From Kozakia baliensis (GTDB lineage: Bacteria; Pseudomonadota; Alphaproteobacteria; Acetobacterales; Acetobacteraceae): a stretch of 64,000 nucleotides of DNA. Positions 36,866-46,194 of the stretch are shown here, piece by piece. Location of the stretch: the NCBI RefSeq assembly GCF_001787335.1, contig NZ_CP014674.1:566501-630500 (forward strand), written 5' to 3'. A program made the position numbers and the translations under genes. The notes beneath the pieces are model-generated. The model was given only the letters and a program-made list of their open reading frames with translations, did not search any database and was not told where the DNA came from. Position 1 is the stretch's first letter. Each line of letters opens with the position of its first letter.

Positions 36866-39850
36866 ATGTTCGATGCCATGACGATCGAAAACAATAGTTC
36901 ATCGTTCAGACGCCCACGTTGGCACGAGATCGACGAAGCATGGTATCTGCGTCAGCATCCTGAAATCATGGAGGCTATCGGTACCGAAGAAATCCCTGAC
37001 ATTGTGGCCTATTTCGAAAAGATCGGTCAGGGATATGGTCATTCTCCCAACTGCTATTTCGATGAGTTGTGGTATCGGCAAACCTATCCCGAAGTTCAGC
37101 GCGAGATCCTACGGGGACATTATCGCTCGGGTTTCGAACATTATTGCCAGACCGGCTACCGCGATCACTCGCCCCACTGGTTATTTTCCGAGCAGGAATA
37201 TCGCCGTCGCTACCCCGAATTGACGCAAGTTCTGTTCGATCGGGAAGGCTTTCTCAACGGTTACGATCATTATCTTCAACTGGGCCTGTCCCAGGGGCGC
37301 ATCGGGCATCGTTTTTTCGATCCCGAACTCGCCTGGATGATGAGCGAAAAATATCCTGAATGTTTTGACGGTGCCGAAGGGGTTTTCGGCTCCTATATCG
37401 ATCTGCCCGCAACCCTGCCGGATGCAGAGCGCGTCTCGTGGTATTTCGATCCGGTCTGGTATCTTCAGCGCTATCCCGAAGTCGCCCTTGAGATTGCGCA
37501 GGGACGCTATCGTTCCGCGCTACATCATTACCTGACCAATCCCTCGCCCCGGCAATACGACCCGCAAGAGCATTTTTCGGAAGCGCATTACCAACACGCT
37601 CATGCCGATGTCATGCCGAGCGTAGAGCAAGGTATTTTCCGCAACGGCTATGAACATTTTCTGCGTTTCGGCGAGCGGGAAGGGCGTAGCCCGGCGGACG
37701 GTATCGATCTCGTAAAATATATGTCTCGCCCGCGCGTGCGGGCGGATGTGCAGCACGGGCTTTACGCGGGTCCCTTCGCGCATTGGATCGCGACGCGCCT
37801 GCATCATCCGGAGATCTTGGAAGAAGCCAGCATGCCTTCCGAGGCGCAAACGCGCGCCTTGTTTCTGCGGGAAGCGGAAGCATTATTGCCGCTATTGGCG
37901 CGACAGGGTTTAAACTTCAGCCACCAGGGTCTGCCCGAGATCAGCGTGATTATGGTCGTGCACGATCAGATTGCCTTAACGCTCCAGGCGCTCGCCTCGT
38001 TACGCGGCAATTACTCGGGCGAGATCGAGCTTCTACTGGTCGATTCCGGCTCTCACGATCAGACGGCCGAAATCGAAAAGATCGTGAAGGGCGCGCATAT
38101 TCTGCGCTTCCGCCACAATATCGGTTATCTGGACGGATGTAACAAAGCTCTCGCGCGGGCGAGCGCGCCTGTTGCGTTGTATCTGAACAACGATCTGCGT
38201 CTGTATCCGCATGCCATCGCCAATGCCGTGACGCGCCTTCACGCCGAACCCGATATCGGCGCGGTCGGTGCAAAGCTCGTGCGAACCAATATGCGTTTGC
38301 AGGAAGCGGGTTCGATTATCTGGCGCGATGGCGCGACGTATGGATATCGCCGCGAGGACGATCCGAACATCGCCGAAGCCAATTTCGTGCGTGATGTCGA
38401 TTATTGTTCCGCCGCCTTTCTTATGGCGCGCACCGATATCCTGAAAGATCTTGGCGGGTTCGACACGATATATCGCCCCGCTTATTTCGAGGACGCCGAT
38501 CTGTGTTTGCGTATCGTGCGCTCCGGTGCGCGCATCGTCTACGATCCGTCCGTCATGGTCGAGCATCTGGAGTTTGGCAGTTCCGGCGCATTGCGTTCCC
38601 AGGCGATGATCCGAGCCAATCACCGTATCTTCGCACGGCAGCATCAGGATTATCTGCGCCAACAGCAGCCCGCTCATGTGCGTAATGCTGTTCTGGCGCG
38701 TGAGCATCGCGATAGGCGTAAGAAAATTCTGGTGATCGAAGATCGTCTGCCTTTGCGATCTTTGGGATCGGGCTATGTGCGTTCGAACGATATCATCCGC
38801 ACCATGGCGCGCTTGGGATACCAGGTGACGGTTTTTCCCGTCCTGTCCCGAGAAACCACGCTCGTCGAGCGCAGCAGGGATTTTCCGGAGAGCGTCGAAC
38901 TGATCGATACGCGCGATTTAAACCATTTCGCGGATTTCATTCAGGAGCGAGCCGGATATTACGATCTGGTCTGGGTCGGGCGCACGCATAACATGGCGCG
39001 GCTTCTTCCGATCATGAATGAAACCAGCCGTTATCTGCCGGTCGATGGCACAATTCTCGATACGGAGGTGGTCGCAGCGCCGCGGAGTCTTGAGCGTGCC
39101 GAAGTTCTCGGTCTCAACCCGCCAAGCGGCAGTTTGGAAGAATTGCTGCGCGAGGAATTGGAATGTGCGCGCTATTGCCGACGGGTCGTCGCCGTCAGCG
39201 ATCATGATGCGAGCCTGATCCGGCGCGTGGATTACGAGAATGTCTCCGTTCTTGGCCATAGTCTGCGGCCGCGCCCGACGGCGCGCGCTTTCGCCGAGCG
39301 TCACGATCTTCTGTTTGTCGGCGCACTGCACGACGAAGAATCGCCCAATTACGACAGCTTGCTTTGGCTCTTGCGCGATGTCATGCCGATCCTCGATCCG
39401 CTTTTACCGCCCGATATTGTGCTGACTGTAGCGGGCTATGTTCATCCTTCGGTCGATGTAAGCGTTTTTGCCTACTATCCGCGTGTCAACCTTGTGGGCG
39501 CGCTCAAAGATCTGACGCCGCTTTACGACCGACATCGCATTTTCGTGGCGCCTACGCGTTTCGCTGGCGGTTTGCCCTACAAAATCCATGAAGCCGCATC
39601 GTTCGGTTTGCCCGTGGTGGCAACGGAACTGCTCGCTGAGGAAGTGGGATGGGAGAACGGCCAGCAGATTATGTCGGCCTCGAGCCGTGATCCCGCAGCC
39701 TTCGCGCAAGCGATCGCCCGACTCTACCATGACGAAGCGCTCTGGTCCCGAGTGCGCCAGGGTGCTCTGGAAGAGATCGGGCGGGATTGTAGCCCGAAAC
39801 GCTTCGAAAATAGCCTGGAAGAAATTCTACAAAATTGCCTTGTGCCATAG
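36866..39850 (+). CDS. WY/YPEV-repeat GT2-GT4 glycosyltransferase
   Basis: About 994 residues; start uncertain (TTG 36860, ATG 36866 or ATG 36878, none with a good ribosome site). Residues ~20-300 hold about six ~42-residue repeats of the form FD-x-x-WY-x-x-x-YPEV...HY-x-x-x-G-x-x-x-GR, a non-catalytic module found before some glycosyltransferases. Residues ~358-575 are a GT2 domain: ISVIMVVHDQ, the NND metal site at ~441-443, and YFEDADLCLR at ~541-550. Residues ~620-985 are a GT4-like domain with DLLFVGALHDEESPN and PTRFAGGLPYKIHEA. It is 9 bases after the previous gene, so co-transcribed. Donors and acceptor are unknown. Confidence 0.88.
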   Translation: MFDAMTIENNSSSFRRPRWHEIDEAWYLRQHPEIMEAIGTEEIPDIVAYFEKIGQGYGHSPNCYFDELWYRQTYPEVQREILRGHYRSGFEHYCQTGYRDHSPHWLFSEQEYRRRYPELTQVLFDREGFLNGYDHYLQLGLSQGRIGHRFFDPELAWMMSEKYPECFDGAEGVFGSYIDLPATLPDAERVSWYFDPVWYLQRYPEVALEIAQGRYRSALHHYLTNPSPRQYDPQEHFSEAHYQHAHADVMPSVEQGIFRNGYEHFLRFGEREGRSPADGIDLVKYMSRPRVRADVQHGLYAGPFAHWIATRLHHPEILEEASMPSEAQTRALFLREAEALLPLLARQGLNFSHQGLPEISVIMVVHDQIALTLQALASLRGNYSGEIELLLVDSGSHDQTAEIEKIVKGAHILRFRHNIGYLDGCNKALARASAPVALYLNNDLRLYPHAIANAVTRLHAEPDIGAVGAKLVRTNMRLQEAGSIIWRDGATYGYRREDDPNIAEANFVRDVDYCSAAFLMARTDILKDLGGFDTIYRPAYFEDADLCLRIVRSGARIVYDPSVMVEHLEFGSSGALRSQAMIRANHRIFARQHQDYLRQQQPAHVRNAVLAREHRDRRKKILVIEDRLPLRSLGSGYVRSNDIIRTMARLGYQVTVFPVLSRETTLVERSRDFPESVELIDTRDLNHFADFIQERAGYYDLVWVGRTHNMARLLPIMNETSRYLPVDGTILDTEVVAAPRSLERAEVLGLNPPSGSLEELLREELECARYCRRVVAVSDHDASLIRRVDYENVSVLGHSLRPRPTARAFAERHDLLFVGALHDEESPNYDSLLWLLRDVMPILDPLLPPDIVLTVAGYVHPSVDVSVFAYYPRVNLVGALKDLTPLYDRHRIFVAPTRFAGGLPYKIHEAASFGLPVVATELLAEEVGWENGQQIMSASSRDPAAFAQAIARLYHDEALWSRVRQGALEEIGRDCSPKRFENSLEEILQNCLVP

Positions 39851-39922
39851 CCTTTCAAAGTGTGGACCTGACCATTATGGCCAAGCGGAGATATCTGTTG
39901 AGCCTGGAAACGGAAAGTTGTG

Positions 39923-40936
39923 ATGTCGGTAGTCGATAAAGCCCAAGACCCGCAGGTGGCCGGCCCCAAACAGCAACGCGTGTTGGTGTGCAGTGGTGGC
40001 CGCTACGAATCGCAGGCCAATGCGCAGATTCGCGAATCCATTATGGATGGATGGGCCGAATGTTTCGGTGAGGAAAACGTAACGGCGGTTCATATCAGCG
40101 GCGCTGCAGCTTCCGTCGCTCGCTTACAACCGACAATCGTTTTCGCCATCGGCTCCTATCTTCCGGAAAGCACCTATTTCGGCGAGGTCTGCCGCGAGGC
40201 GAAGAAGATTGGCGCGGTAACGGTATTCTGGGCTACCGAAGATCCCTACGAGCAGGATGCGAATTACCGCATCACCGATGATTTCGACGTCATATTCTCA
40301 TGTGATCGGTGGGGGCATAATTTCTATCAGCGTAAGCGCGTGTTTCATCTGCCGTTGGCCGCAAGCCGCAAACTGCATTACGTGCCGATCGATGCCGACA
40401 TCGAAAAGAATATCGACGTGCTGTTCTGCGGTGTCGCTTTTACCAGCCGCAAAGACATCGTGCGCAATCTGATGCCGACCTTGCGCAACTTGAACATTAA
40501 GATCGTAGGGCCAGGTTGGGCGGAATTGGGGATCGGCTTCTCGGATGCCCGTATCGATAAGGCTCAACTGATCGAGCTCTATCGGCGGGCGAAATTGGTG
40601 CTCAATCTGGGACGCTCTCTTCATTTCGAAAACAAGCGCTTCATGATCTCGCCTTCGACGCCTGGACCGCGCACGTTCGAAGCGGCCGCCGCCGGTGCGT
40701 TTCAAGTTTTCCATGAAGATACCTACGAACTGCGCCGTTATTTCAAGGCGGACGAGATTCCGACCTTTTCGAACAAGATCGACTTCGACCGGCTGATTGC
40801 GCGCTATCTCGATAACCCCAAATTGCGCCTGGAGACGGCGCAACGCGCACAAGCCCGCACCTTGGCTGAACATACGTATGGGAACCGTATTCGGGACGTG
40901 ATTGACGTACTGGAAAAGGAAAAGCTGCTGCCGTAG
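39923..40936 (+). CDS. CgeB-like glycosyltransferase
   Basis: 337 residues from the ATG at 39923 (GGAAAG upstream). Stand-alone relative of the N-terminal part of the first cluster gene: VFWATEDPYEQD, FHLPLAASRK, DVLFCGVAFTSRKDI and STPGPRTFEAAAAGAFQVFHE line up in the same order as that protein's motifs. GT-B fold without signal peptide. It ends the cluster before a strong hairpin. As an ancestral duplication it may use a similar donor; the reaction is not known. Confidence 0.87.
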   Translation: MSVVDKAQDPQVAGPKQQRVLVCSGGRYESQANAQIRESIMDGWAECFGEENVTAVHISGAAASVARLQPTIVFAIGSYLPESTYFGEVCREAKKIGAVTVFWATEDPYEQDANYRITDDFDVIFSCDRWGHNFYQRKRVFHLPLAASRKLHYVPIDADIEKNIDVLFCGVAFTSRKDIVRNLMPTLRNLNIKIVGPGWAELGIGFSDARIDKAQLIELYRRAKLVLNLGRSLHFENKRFMISPSTPGPRTFEAAAAGAFQVFHEDTYELRRYFKADEIPTFSNKIDFDRLIARYLDNPKLRLETAQRAQARTLAEHTYGNRIRDVIDVLEKEKLLP

Positions 40937-40947
40937 CAGAGTGAAAG

Positions 40948-40974
40948 GCGAGGGGGAGCTTATGACCCCCTCGC
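40948..40974. terminator. hairpin terminator between the glycosyltransferase cluster and ilvA
   Basis: A 9-bp GCGAGGGGG/CCCCCTCGC stem with a nine-base loop and a short TTTG tail, between two convergent stops. The T run is short, so strength is uncertain. Confidence 0.65.
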
Positions 40975-40981
40975 TTTGTCG

Positions 40982-42193
40982 TTAGCCTCTGATCAGCGTG
41001 TAATGCGCGCGTAGATCGGCTTCGATTTCATCGGCATGTTGGCCGTCGCGTGCTTCGATCATGATTTCAAGCTCGGCTGTTTGCACCGAGGGGGCCGCAA
41101 ACAAGCGCTGATGCGAGACTTCGATAATATTGCCACCTGCATTGCCGATCCGCGCGGCGATATCGGCCAGCACACCCGGTCGGTCAGGGATTTGAAGAAT
41201 CAGGGATAGGAGACGGCCATCCCGACGCAAGGCGCGTAATAGCGTGTTAGCGAAAACGCGCGTGCCGATATTGCCTCCGGTGATGGGCAAGGCGACGCGT
41301 TGGCCTTGGAATTTTTCGGGATAGGTGAGAATGGCTGCCAATGCTGCCGCTCCTGCGCCTTCGGAAACCTGCTTCGCCTGTTCCGCTAACAAAGCGATGG
41401 CGGATTCGACCTGTAATTCCGAAACGACCAGCACATCGCTGAGCAGAGGCCGCACCGTATCGAGACATTGGTTTCCGAGTTTCGCGACGGCAATGCCTTC
41501 CGCGATAGTCGAGCCGCCCCGTGTGACGACTTCTTCTCCTGGAAAAGCCGAAAGCGACGCATAGTTCTCGACTTGAACCCCGATGATTTTCAGATCGGGC
41601 CGCATATGAGCCGCCGCGACGGCCGTGCCGCTGATCAGCCCGCCGCCGCCCATCGGCACGATCAGCGCGTCCAACTCCGGCGCATCTTCCAGCAATTCGA
41701 TGGCGATCGTGCCTTGGCCGGCCATCACCTCAGGATCGTTGAATGGATGGACCAGTACCAAGCCTTCCCGTTGACGCAACACTTCCGCGACTTGAGAGGC
41801 TTCGGAAAAATCTTCACCCTCGGTGACGACGCGTGCGCCCCAGCCGCGTGTGCGCTCGACCTTGGCGCTCGGCGTGTGGCGCGGCATGACGATCGTGGCT
41901 TTGATGCCCAATAGGCTGGCATGGCGTGCCACGCCCTGGGCGTGATTGCCCGCCGAGACGGCGATCACGCCGCGCTGGCGTTCTTCTTCCGTAAGGAGAG
42001 CCAGCTTATTCGCCGCACCGCGTTCCTTGAACGAGGCGACAGCCTGGAGATTTTCCAATTTCAACCAAATGTCCGCGCCGGTAATTTTCGAAAGCGCGGG
42101 GCAGGGAATAGTCGGCGTACGAATAATGCGAGACGCGATCCGCTCGTGAGCAGCGAGGATAGTGGAAAAATCGATCGCGTCTGTCGCAGGCAC
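40982..42193 (-). CDS. ilvA: threonine ammonia-lyase with C-terminal ACT domain
   Basis: PLP enzyme turning threonine into 2-oxobutyrate, the entry to isoleucine synthesis. 403 residues. PLP lysine Lys56 lies in ASFKERGA, SAGNHAQGVA at ~80-89 binds substrate, and the glycine loop MGGGGLISG at ~181-189 binds the phosphate. A single ACT domain (~325-403) suggests feedback control by an amino acid. The single-ACT form is shorter than enteric IlvA (two ACT), so it could also be a catabolic-type enzyme. greA lies 13 bases upstream on the same strand. Confidence 0.9.
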   Translation of the reverse strand: MPATDAIDFSTILAAHERIASRIIRTPTIPCPALSKITGADIWLKLENLQAVASFKERGAANKLALLTEEERQRGVIAVSAGNHAQGVARHASLLGIKATIVMPRHTPSAKVERTRGWGARVVTEGEDFSEASQVAEVLRQREGLVLVHPFNDPEVMAGQGTIAIELLEDAPELDALIVPMGGGGLISGTAVAAAHMRPDLKIIGVQVENYASLSAFPGEEVVTRGGSTIAEGIAVAKLGNQCLDTVRPLLSDVLVVSELQVESAIALLAEQAKQVSEGAGAAALAAILTYPEKFQGQRVALPITGGNIGTRVFANTLLRALRRDGRLLSLILQIPDRPGVLADIAARIGNAGGNIIEVSHQRLFAAPSVQTAELEIMIEARDGQHADEIEADLRAHYTLIRG

Positions 42194-42206
42194 TTTTCGT
42201 AAACCT

Positions 42207-42680
42207 TTATTTGTAAGTCACAGTCAGGATTTCATACGTCTTGTCGCCACCCGGCGTCGGCACGGAGACGCTATCGCCCACGCTTTTGCCGATCAGCGAT
42301 TTGGCGAGCGGCGAGGAAATGGAAAGACGGCCTAACTTGATGTCGGCCTCATGAACCCCGACGATCTGGTAGCTGCTTTCCTTGTCGGTCTCTTCATCGA
42401 CCAGTTCGACATGCGCGCCGAATTTGACCTGATCGCCCGAAAGCGTCGAAGGATCGATGACTTCCGCCGTGGAAATCAGTTCCTCAAGCTCAAGAATGCG
42501 ACCTTCGATAAAGGATTGCCGATCGCGCGCCGCATGATATTCGGCGTTTTCCGAAAGATCGCCATGAGCGCGTGCTTCGGCAATGGCGCGAATCACGGCA
42601 GGGCGATCTTCGCTTTTCAATCGGCGCAGTTCGTCCTCAAGACGGAGTAACCCCCCACCGGTCATCGGAATCTTCTGCAC
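42207..42680 (-). CDS. greA: transcription elongation factor GreA
   Basis: Stimulates RNA polymerase to cleave backtracked transcripts. 157 residues: N-terminal coiled coil with [19 protein letters not shown] and the tip [15 protein letters not shown] whose acidic pair enters the active site, then the FKBP-like C-terminal domain ([23 protein letters not shown]...). greA next to carAB is a common alphaproteobacterial order. The 256-base upstream gap to carB holds inverted repeats. Confidence 0.95.
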   Translation of the reverse strand: MQKIPMTGGGLLRLEDELRRLKSEDRPAVIRAIAEARAHGDLSENAEYHAARDRQSFIEGRILELEELISTAEVIDPSTLSGDQVKFGAHVELVDEETDKESSYQIVGVHEADIKLGRLSISSPLAKSLIGKSVGDSVSVPTPGGDKTYEILTVTYK

Positions 42681-42857
42681 AGCGCATCCCCAAAACGAGT
42701 TCAGCCCGCTCGCAAAGCGCCGAACCGATCTTCGACGCCGTGCGAGAGGACAATTAGAGCGGATAACCTGTCATCCGCTTTCAGTTTGATCGCTTAAGCT
42801 AAGATTTGCGGGCGACAACTTCAAGCGGGAAGGCAAAAACCATTTGGTTTTCCAAGC

Positions 42858-42929
42858 GATTTGCCGAACTTAGTTTTACTCATTCCGGCAAATCGGCTGC
42901 GTCATAGGCCTTGAAGCCACAACGCAGCC
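42858..42929. repeat. two abutting inverted repeats downstream of carB
   Basis: GATTTGCCG/CGGCAAATC (arms at 42858-42866 and 42886-42894) is followed without a gap by GGCTGCGT/ACGCAGCC (42895-42902 and 42922-42929). They begin seven bases past the carB stop. No T run follows either stem. A third small inverted repeat, AGCGGAT/ATCCGCT, lies at 42758-42779 nearer greA. Confidence 0.6.
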
Positions 42930-42936
42930 CGCGCGA

Positions 42937-45900
42937 TTAGAAAGCGCGCTTGAAGTAGGACTGCAACGGCGCGACGCCGAGTTCGCCGTCCTTCATCGCG
43001 GAAATGGCGTAGATCGCCGCACGCGCCCCGGCCAGCGTGGTAAAGTGCGGCACGCCGCCAAGCAATGACGAACGGCGGATATCGAAGCTGTCTCGCACCG
43101 CCTGCGCACCCTGCGCCGTGTTGATCACCATCTGCACATCTCCAGAGCGGATGGCGTCCACGCAATGCGGGCGGCCTTCCAGCACCTTGTTCACGCGTTT
43201 GACGGTAATGCCCGCTTCCTCAAGTCGTGCCGCCGTGCCGCGTGTAGCCATGATGGAGAAGCCCATCTCGATCAGCTTGCGGCCGAGCGCCGCCACCTGA
43301 GACTTATGCCCGTCGCGCACTGAGAGCAGTACGGTGCCGGATTGCGGCAGCTTTACCCCCGCCGCGAGTTGAGACTTGGCGAAAGCGCGCTCGAAGCTGC
43401 TGTCCAGCCCGATCACTTCGCCGGTCGAGCGCATTTCCGGGCCGAGGATGGTGTCCGTATCCGCGAAGCGGTGGAACGGGAACACGGCTTCTTTCACCGC
43501 GACATGCGGCGCGATTGCATCGCCATCCAGCTTGAATTCGGAAAGCTTCGCACCGGCCATGACGCGTGCGCCGATCTTCGCCACCGGAACGCCCGTCGCC
43601 TTCGCCACGAACGGCACGGTGCGGGAAGCGCGTGGGTTCACTTCCAGCACGAATACTTCGCTGTCCTTGATCGCGTATTGCACGTTCATCAGCCCGACGA
43701 TGCCGAGTTCGCGCGCCATGGCTTCCGTCTGCGCTTTCAGTTCCGTCACGATGGCGGGCGAAAGCGTGTAGGGCGGAAGCGAGCAGGCGGAGTCGCCCGA
43801 GTGAATCCCGGCTTCCTCGATATGCTCCATCACGCCCGCAACATAGACATCCTTGCCGTCGGAAATGCAGTCCACGTCGGCTTCGATGGCGTCGTTGAGG
43901 TAATGATCCAGCAAGATCGGACCGGAGGAGACTTCCGCGCCCGCAAGCTGAAGCGTGCTGCGGATGTAGCGTTGCAGCCCGGCGCGGTCATGCACGATCT
44001 CCATCGCGCGGCCGCCAAGCACATAGGACGGGCGAACGACCACGGGATAACCGACGCGCTCGGCAATGGCTTCGGCTTCGCTAGGATTGCGGGCGATGCC
44101 GTTTTCCGGCTGAAGCAGACCGAGCTTGCGCAGTAGAGCCTGGAAGCGCTCACGGTCCTCGGCGCGGTCGATGGCATCGGCAGGCGTGCCAAGCAGGGGA
44201 ATGCCTGCGGCTTCGAGCGCGCGGGAGAGCTTGAGCGGGGTTTGGCCACCATATTGAACGATGCAGCCCAGAACCTCGCCGCCTGCCTGTTCGGTGCGGA
44301 TCAGACTAATGACGTCCTCATCCGTCAGCGGCTCGAAATAAAGCCGGTCGGAAGTGTCGTAATCGGTCGAGACGGTTTCGGGATTGCAGTTGACCATTAC
44401 CGTCTCGAACCCGGCTTCGCGCAGGGCATAGGCGGCATGAACACAGCAATAATCGAACTCGATGCCCTGGCCGATGCGGTTCGGGCCACCGCCGAGGATG
44501 ACGATCTTCTTGCGGTCGGTCGGCCGGCTTTCGCATTCCGGCGTGCCGAACCCGCCCTCATAGGTGGAATAAAGATACGGCGTGTCGGAAGCGAATTCGC
44601 CCGCGCAGGTATCGATGCGCTTATAGGCCGGGGTCACGCCCAGCTTCGCGCGCAAAGCCGCTACGTCTTCCGGCTTCTGATCCGTCAAGCGCGCAAGCTG
44701 ACGGTCCGAGAAGCCGAGCGCCTTGATGCGGCGCAGATCGCGCGCGGTATGCGGCAAACCATTCGCGGCGATGTCGTTTTCCGCCACCACGATATCGTGC
44801 AACTGGTGCAGGAACCATGGCTCGAAACGGCAGGCGGCGTTGATGTCTTCCAGCGTCAGCCCGGCGCGCATGGCCTGAGCGGCCATAAGAATGCGCTCGG
44901 GGCGCGGTTCGGACAGGGCGGCGCGATATGCGTCGAGCGAGCCGTCGCCCGGGGCCTCCACCGGATCGAGACCGTTCAACCCCGTCTCCATCGAGCGCAG
45001 TCCCTTCTGGAGCGCCTCGGCGAAGGAGCGTCCCACCGACATTGCTTCACCGACCGATTTCATGGACGTCGAAAGCAGTGCAGGCGCGCCAGGGAATTTT
45101 TCGAAGGTGAAGCGCGGAATCTTCACCACGACATAATCGATGGTGGGCTCGAAGCTGGCGGGCGTGGTTTGCGTGATGTCGTTCTTGAGTTCGTCCAGCG
45201 TATAGCCGACGGCCAGCTTCGCCGCGATTTTCGCGATCGGGAAACCCGTCGCTTTGGAAGCCAGCGCGGAGGAACGCGAAACACGCGGGTTCATCTCGAT
45301 GACGACCATGCGGCCATCTTCGGGATTGATGCCGAACTGCACGTTGGAGCCGCCCGTTTCCACGCCGATCTTGCGCAAACACGCGATCGAAGCGTCGCGC
45401 ATGCGCTGATATTCCTTGTCGGTCAGCGTCATGGCGGGGGCGACGGTGATGGAGTCGCCCGTATGGACACCCATCGGATCAATATTCTCGATGGAACAGA
45501 TAATGATGCAATTGTCCGCCTTATCGCGGACGACTTCCATCTCATATTCCTTCCAGCCGAGTACGGATTCTTCGATCAGCACTTCGGTGGTGGGGGAGGC
45601 ATCAAGGCCGCCGAGAACGATCTGATCGAATTCCTCGCGGTTATAGGCGATGCCGCCGCCCGCGCCGCCCATGGTGAAGGAAGGGCGGATAATGGCGGGC
45701 AGACCCACCTCGGCGAGCGCCGTGCGAGCTTCGTCGAGCGTATGGGCGATGGCGCTGCGCGGGCTTTCGATGCCGATCTCGTCCATGGCCTCCCGGAACT
45801 TCTGCCGGTCTTCCGCGCGGTCGATCACCTCCGCGTCCGCACCGATCAGTTCCACGCCATGCTTCTTCAAGAAGCCGGATTTATCGAGCGCCATGGCAGC

Positions 45901-46191
45901 GTTCAGCGCGGTTTGGCCGCCCATGGTAGGCAGAACGGCGTCGGGCTTTTCCTTGAGGATGATGCTCTCGACGAATTCCGGCGTGATCGGCTCGACATAG
46001 GTGGCGTCGGCCAGTCCGGGATCGGTCATGATCGTAGCCGGGTTGGAGTTGATGAGGATGACGCGGTAGCCTTCCTCCTTCAACGCCTTGCACGCCTGGG
46101 TGCCCGAATAGTCGAACTCGCAAGCCTGTCCGATGACGATAGGGCCAGCGCCGATGATGAGGATTGACTGGATATCTGTGCGTTTGGGCAT
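42937..46191 (-). CDS. carB: carbamoyl-phosphate synthase large subunit
   Basis: Uses ammonia from CarA, bicarbonate and two ATP to make carbamoyl phosphate for arginine and pyrimidines. 1084 residues: two homologous ATP-grasp halves (first [19 protein letters not shown], second [17 protein letters not shown]), an oligomerisation region in between, and a C-terminal methylglyoxal-synthase-like allosteric domain (~940-1084). Normal length, no disruption. It starts three bases after the carA stop and is followed by greA after 256 bases. Confidence 0.97.
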   Translation of the reverse strand: MPKRTDIQSILIIGAGPIVIGQACEFDYSGTQACKALKEEGYRVILINSNPATIMTDPGLADATYVEPITPEFVESIILKEKPDAVLPTMGGQTALNAAMALDKSGFLKKHGVELIGADAEVIDRAEDRQKFREAMDEIGIESPRSAIAHTLDEARTALAEVGLPAIIRPSFTMGGAGGGIAYNREEFDQIVLGGLDASPTTEVLIEESVLGWKEYEMEVVRDKADNCIIICSIENIDPMGVHTGDSITVAPAMTLTDKEYQRMRDASIACLRKIGVETGGSNVQFGINPEDGRMVVIEMNPRVSRSSALASKATGFPIAKIAAKLAVGYTLDELKNDITQTTPASFEPTIDYVVVKIPRFTFEKFPGAPALLSTSMKSVGEAMSVGRSFAEALQKGLRSMETGLNGLDPVEAPGDGSLDAYRAALSEPRPERILMAAQAMRAGLTLEDINAACRFEPWFLHQLHDIVVAENDIAANGLPHTARDLRRIKALGFSDRQLARLTDQKPEDVAALRAKLGVTPAYKRIDTCAGEFASDTPYLYSTYEGGFGTPECESRPTDRKKIVILGGGPNRIGQGIEFDYCCVHAAYALREAGFETVMVNCNPETVSTDYDTSDRLYFEPLTDEDVISLIRTEQAGGEVLGCIVQYGGQTPLKLSRALEAAGIPLLGTPADAIDRAEDRERFQALLRKLGLLQPENGIARNPSEAEAIAERVGYPVVVRPSYVLGGRAMEIVHDRAGLQRYIRSTLQLAGAEVSSGPILLDHYLNDAIEADVDCISDGKDVYVAGVMEHIEEAGIHSGDSACSLPPYTLSPAIVTELKAQTEAMARELGIVGLMNVQYAIKDSEVFVLEVNPRASRTVPFVAKATGVPVAKIGARVMAGAKLSEFKLDGDAIAPHVAVKEAVFPFHRFADTDTILGPEMRSTGEVIGLDSSFERAFAKSQLAAGVKLPQSGTVLLSVRDGHKSQVAALGRKLIEMGFSIMATRGTAARLEEAGITVKRVNKVLEGRPHCVDAIRSGDVQMVINTAQGAQAVRDSFDIRRSSLLGGVPHFTTLAGARAAIYAISAMKDGELGVAPLQSYFKRAF

Positions 46192-46194
46192 GAT

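Noticed and set aside
44242-46167. 641-codon open frame antisense to carB
   Set aside because: It mirrors a fully conserved gene, has an Arg/His/Gly-rich composition typical of GC-rich antisense frames, and shows no domain.
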